Positions 63,241-64,000 of a stretch of DNA of 64,000 bases are shown here, piece by piece. The notes below the pieces were generated by a model that saw only the letters and a list, made by a program, of their open reading frames with translations, searched no databases and was not told where the DNA came from. The number at the start of each line of letters is the position of its first letter. Position 1 is the first letter of the stretch. Made by a program: the position numbers and the translations under genes. This stretch comes from Gymnorhina tibicen (taxonomy: Eukaryota; Chordata; Aves; Passeriformes; Artamidae). Where the stretch lies: NCBI GenBank assembly GCA_013399875.1, contig VXAZ01000446.1:310001-374000 (forward strand). The letters are read 5' to 3'.

Positions 63241-64000
63241 TCACAGGGTGCAGAGATGTTCCCAGGATCAGGGCTCCCTTGTTCTTGCCCCACAACACTG
63301 TGCTTACTAAATGCCGTCGCTTTTTATTACGTCCACAGAAAAGCACAATCCAGCTTGGACTGCTACGAACAGCTTAATTAATAACAATTAGCTGCAGCAC
63401 AATTGTGATTCAGGCGGCGTTTTAGAGCATGAAGGAGAAACTTGACACTTTTGCTTGTGTGCACGGACATAAGAAATTCCAGGCGAAGTTAATGGAAACT
63501 GAGCGGCTGAACAACGCCAAAATTCAAATGTACTGTAAAATTACTAAATTATTTCAATGTCACAGGAAGGCGTCGCACTACTTCCAGAATTATTAGCCCT
63601 TGGAGAGTTTTAATAATATTTGGTCAAACACCTCAGGAGCACATCACTGAGATATTATAAAACGACTGAGATAATATAAAATCCTTTCATATTTTAGGGA
63701 AGGGTGGGGTGGAGATCCCCGTTTACGAAAGACAGGAGGCAACAGCCTCGAAAAGCTGGGTGTCAGCTCCATACTTCCTGAGACCACCTGGTCCCTGCCT
63801 CGTGGCGGATGCCTCAGAGGGGGCCTGGCTGTCCCCTCCTTGTCAAGGAGAAGGGGAAGGACACTTTATGAAATTGCTGTTGTCTAAAGTGGTCGAAACA
63901 CCTGCCAGTCACGGCAGGTTTATTGGCCACGCTCCCCGCAAGGGGGGCTGCATCTGAGTGCCTCCGCCTTAATTAGTGTCACCGCAGTCAGATGCAATTT

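Larger units (their letters stand above)
56437..64000 (-). other. ERBB4 intron 1 sequence, no gene seen
   Basis: Contains the (AC)21 microsatellite, two CpG-enriched stretches (58985-59245 and 62941-63240) and a conserved-element-like block (63300-63660). No open frame resembles ERBB4 exon 1 or another protein, so the ERBB4 promoter should lie beyond the right edge. Confidence 0.65.

Noticed and set aside
62906..63293. ERBB4 exon 1 in the CpG island
   Set aside because: Neither minus-strand frame there resembles the ERBB4 signal peptide (MKPATGLWVWVSLL in human), so the island is not the known coding first exon.
1..64000. CRISPR arrays, bacterial operons, tRNA or rRNA genes
   Set aside because: No regularly spaced repeats, no cloverleaf-like or ribosomal sequence seen; the DNA is avian intronic.

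Overview
The window is vertebrate nuclear DNA from a bird. It lies inside one large gene, ERBB4 (the receptor tyrosine kinase HER4), which is read on the minus strand. The only protein-coding exon I can support is ERBB4 exon 2 at 49710-49861 (152 bp). It encodes the start of the mature ectodomain (CAGTENKL ... HNRDLSFLR), has canonical splice sites on both sides, and matches the remembered human protein over that stretch. By its position, 49862-64000 should be the 3' part of intron 1 and 1-49709 the 5' part of intron 2. Exon 1 (signal peptide) and exon 3 were looked for and not found.

The bird assignment rests on the repeats. There are four short, 5'-truncated CR1 LINE tails (8211-8402, 21172-21320, 26356-26434, 56236-56436). 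There is also one solo LTR of about 1 kb (25160-26174) of an endogenous retrovirus type I know from passerines and other neoavian birds. Repeat density is low, roughly 2-3%, which is usual for birds. All four CR1 tails lie in the same orientation as ERBB4 transcription. The LTR lies antisense, so its polyadenylation signal does not face the gene. An (AC)21 microsatellite sits at 57338-57379.

Layout from low to high coordinate: intron 2 with AT-rich, homeodomain-site-like blocks (about 12.16-12.26, 18.40-18.61, 30.1-30.3, 33.8-34.0 and 47.57-47.78 kb), the LTR with a CpG-dense strip just before it, and exon 2. Intron 1 follows, with more such blocks (54.5-54.8, 55.38-55.56, 63.3-63.66 kb), a CpG-enriched strip (58985-59245) and a stretch that meets the classical CpG-island thresholds by hand count (62941-63240). 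The last two are the best candidates for regulatory DNA.

I saw no RNA genes, CRISPR arrays, complete transposons or second gene. Almost all open frames look like chance frames in intronic DNA. One minus-strand frame of 401 codons (21860-23065) is longer than chance easily explains and is flagged, although its translation resembles no family I know. I found no new biological system here. The interest lies in possible intronic regulation of ERBB4.
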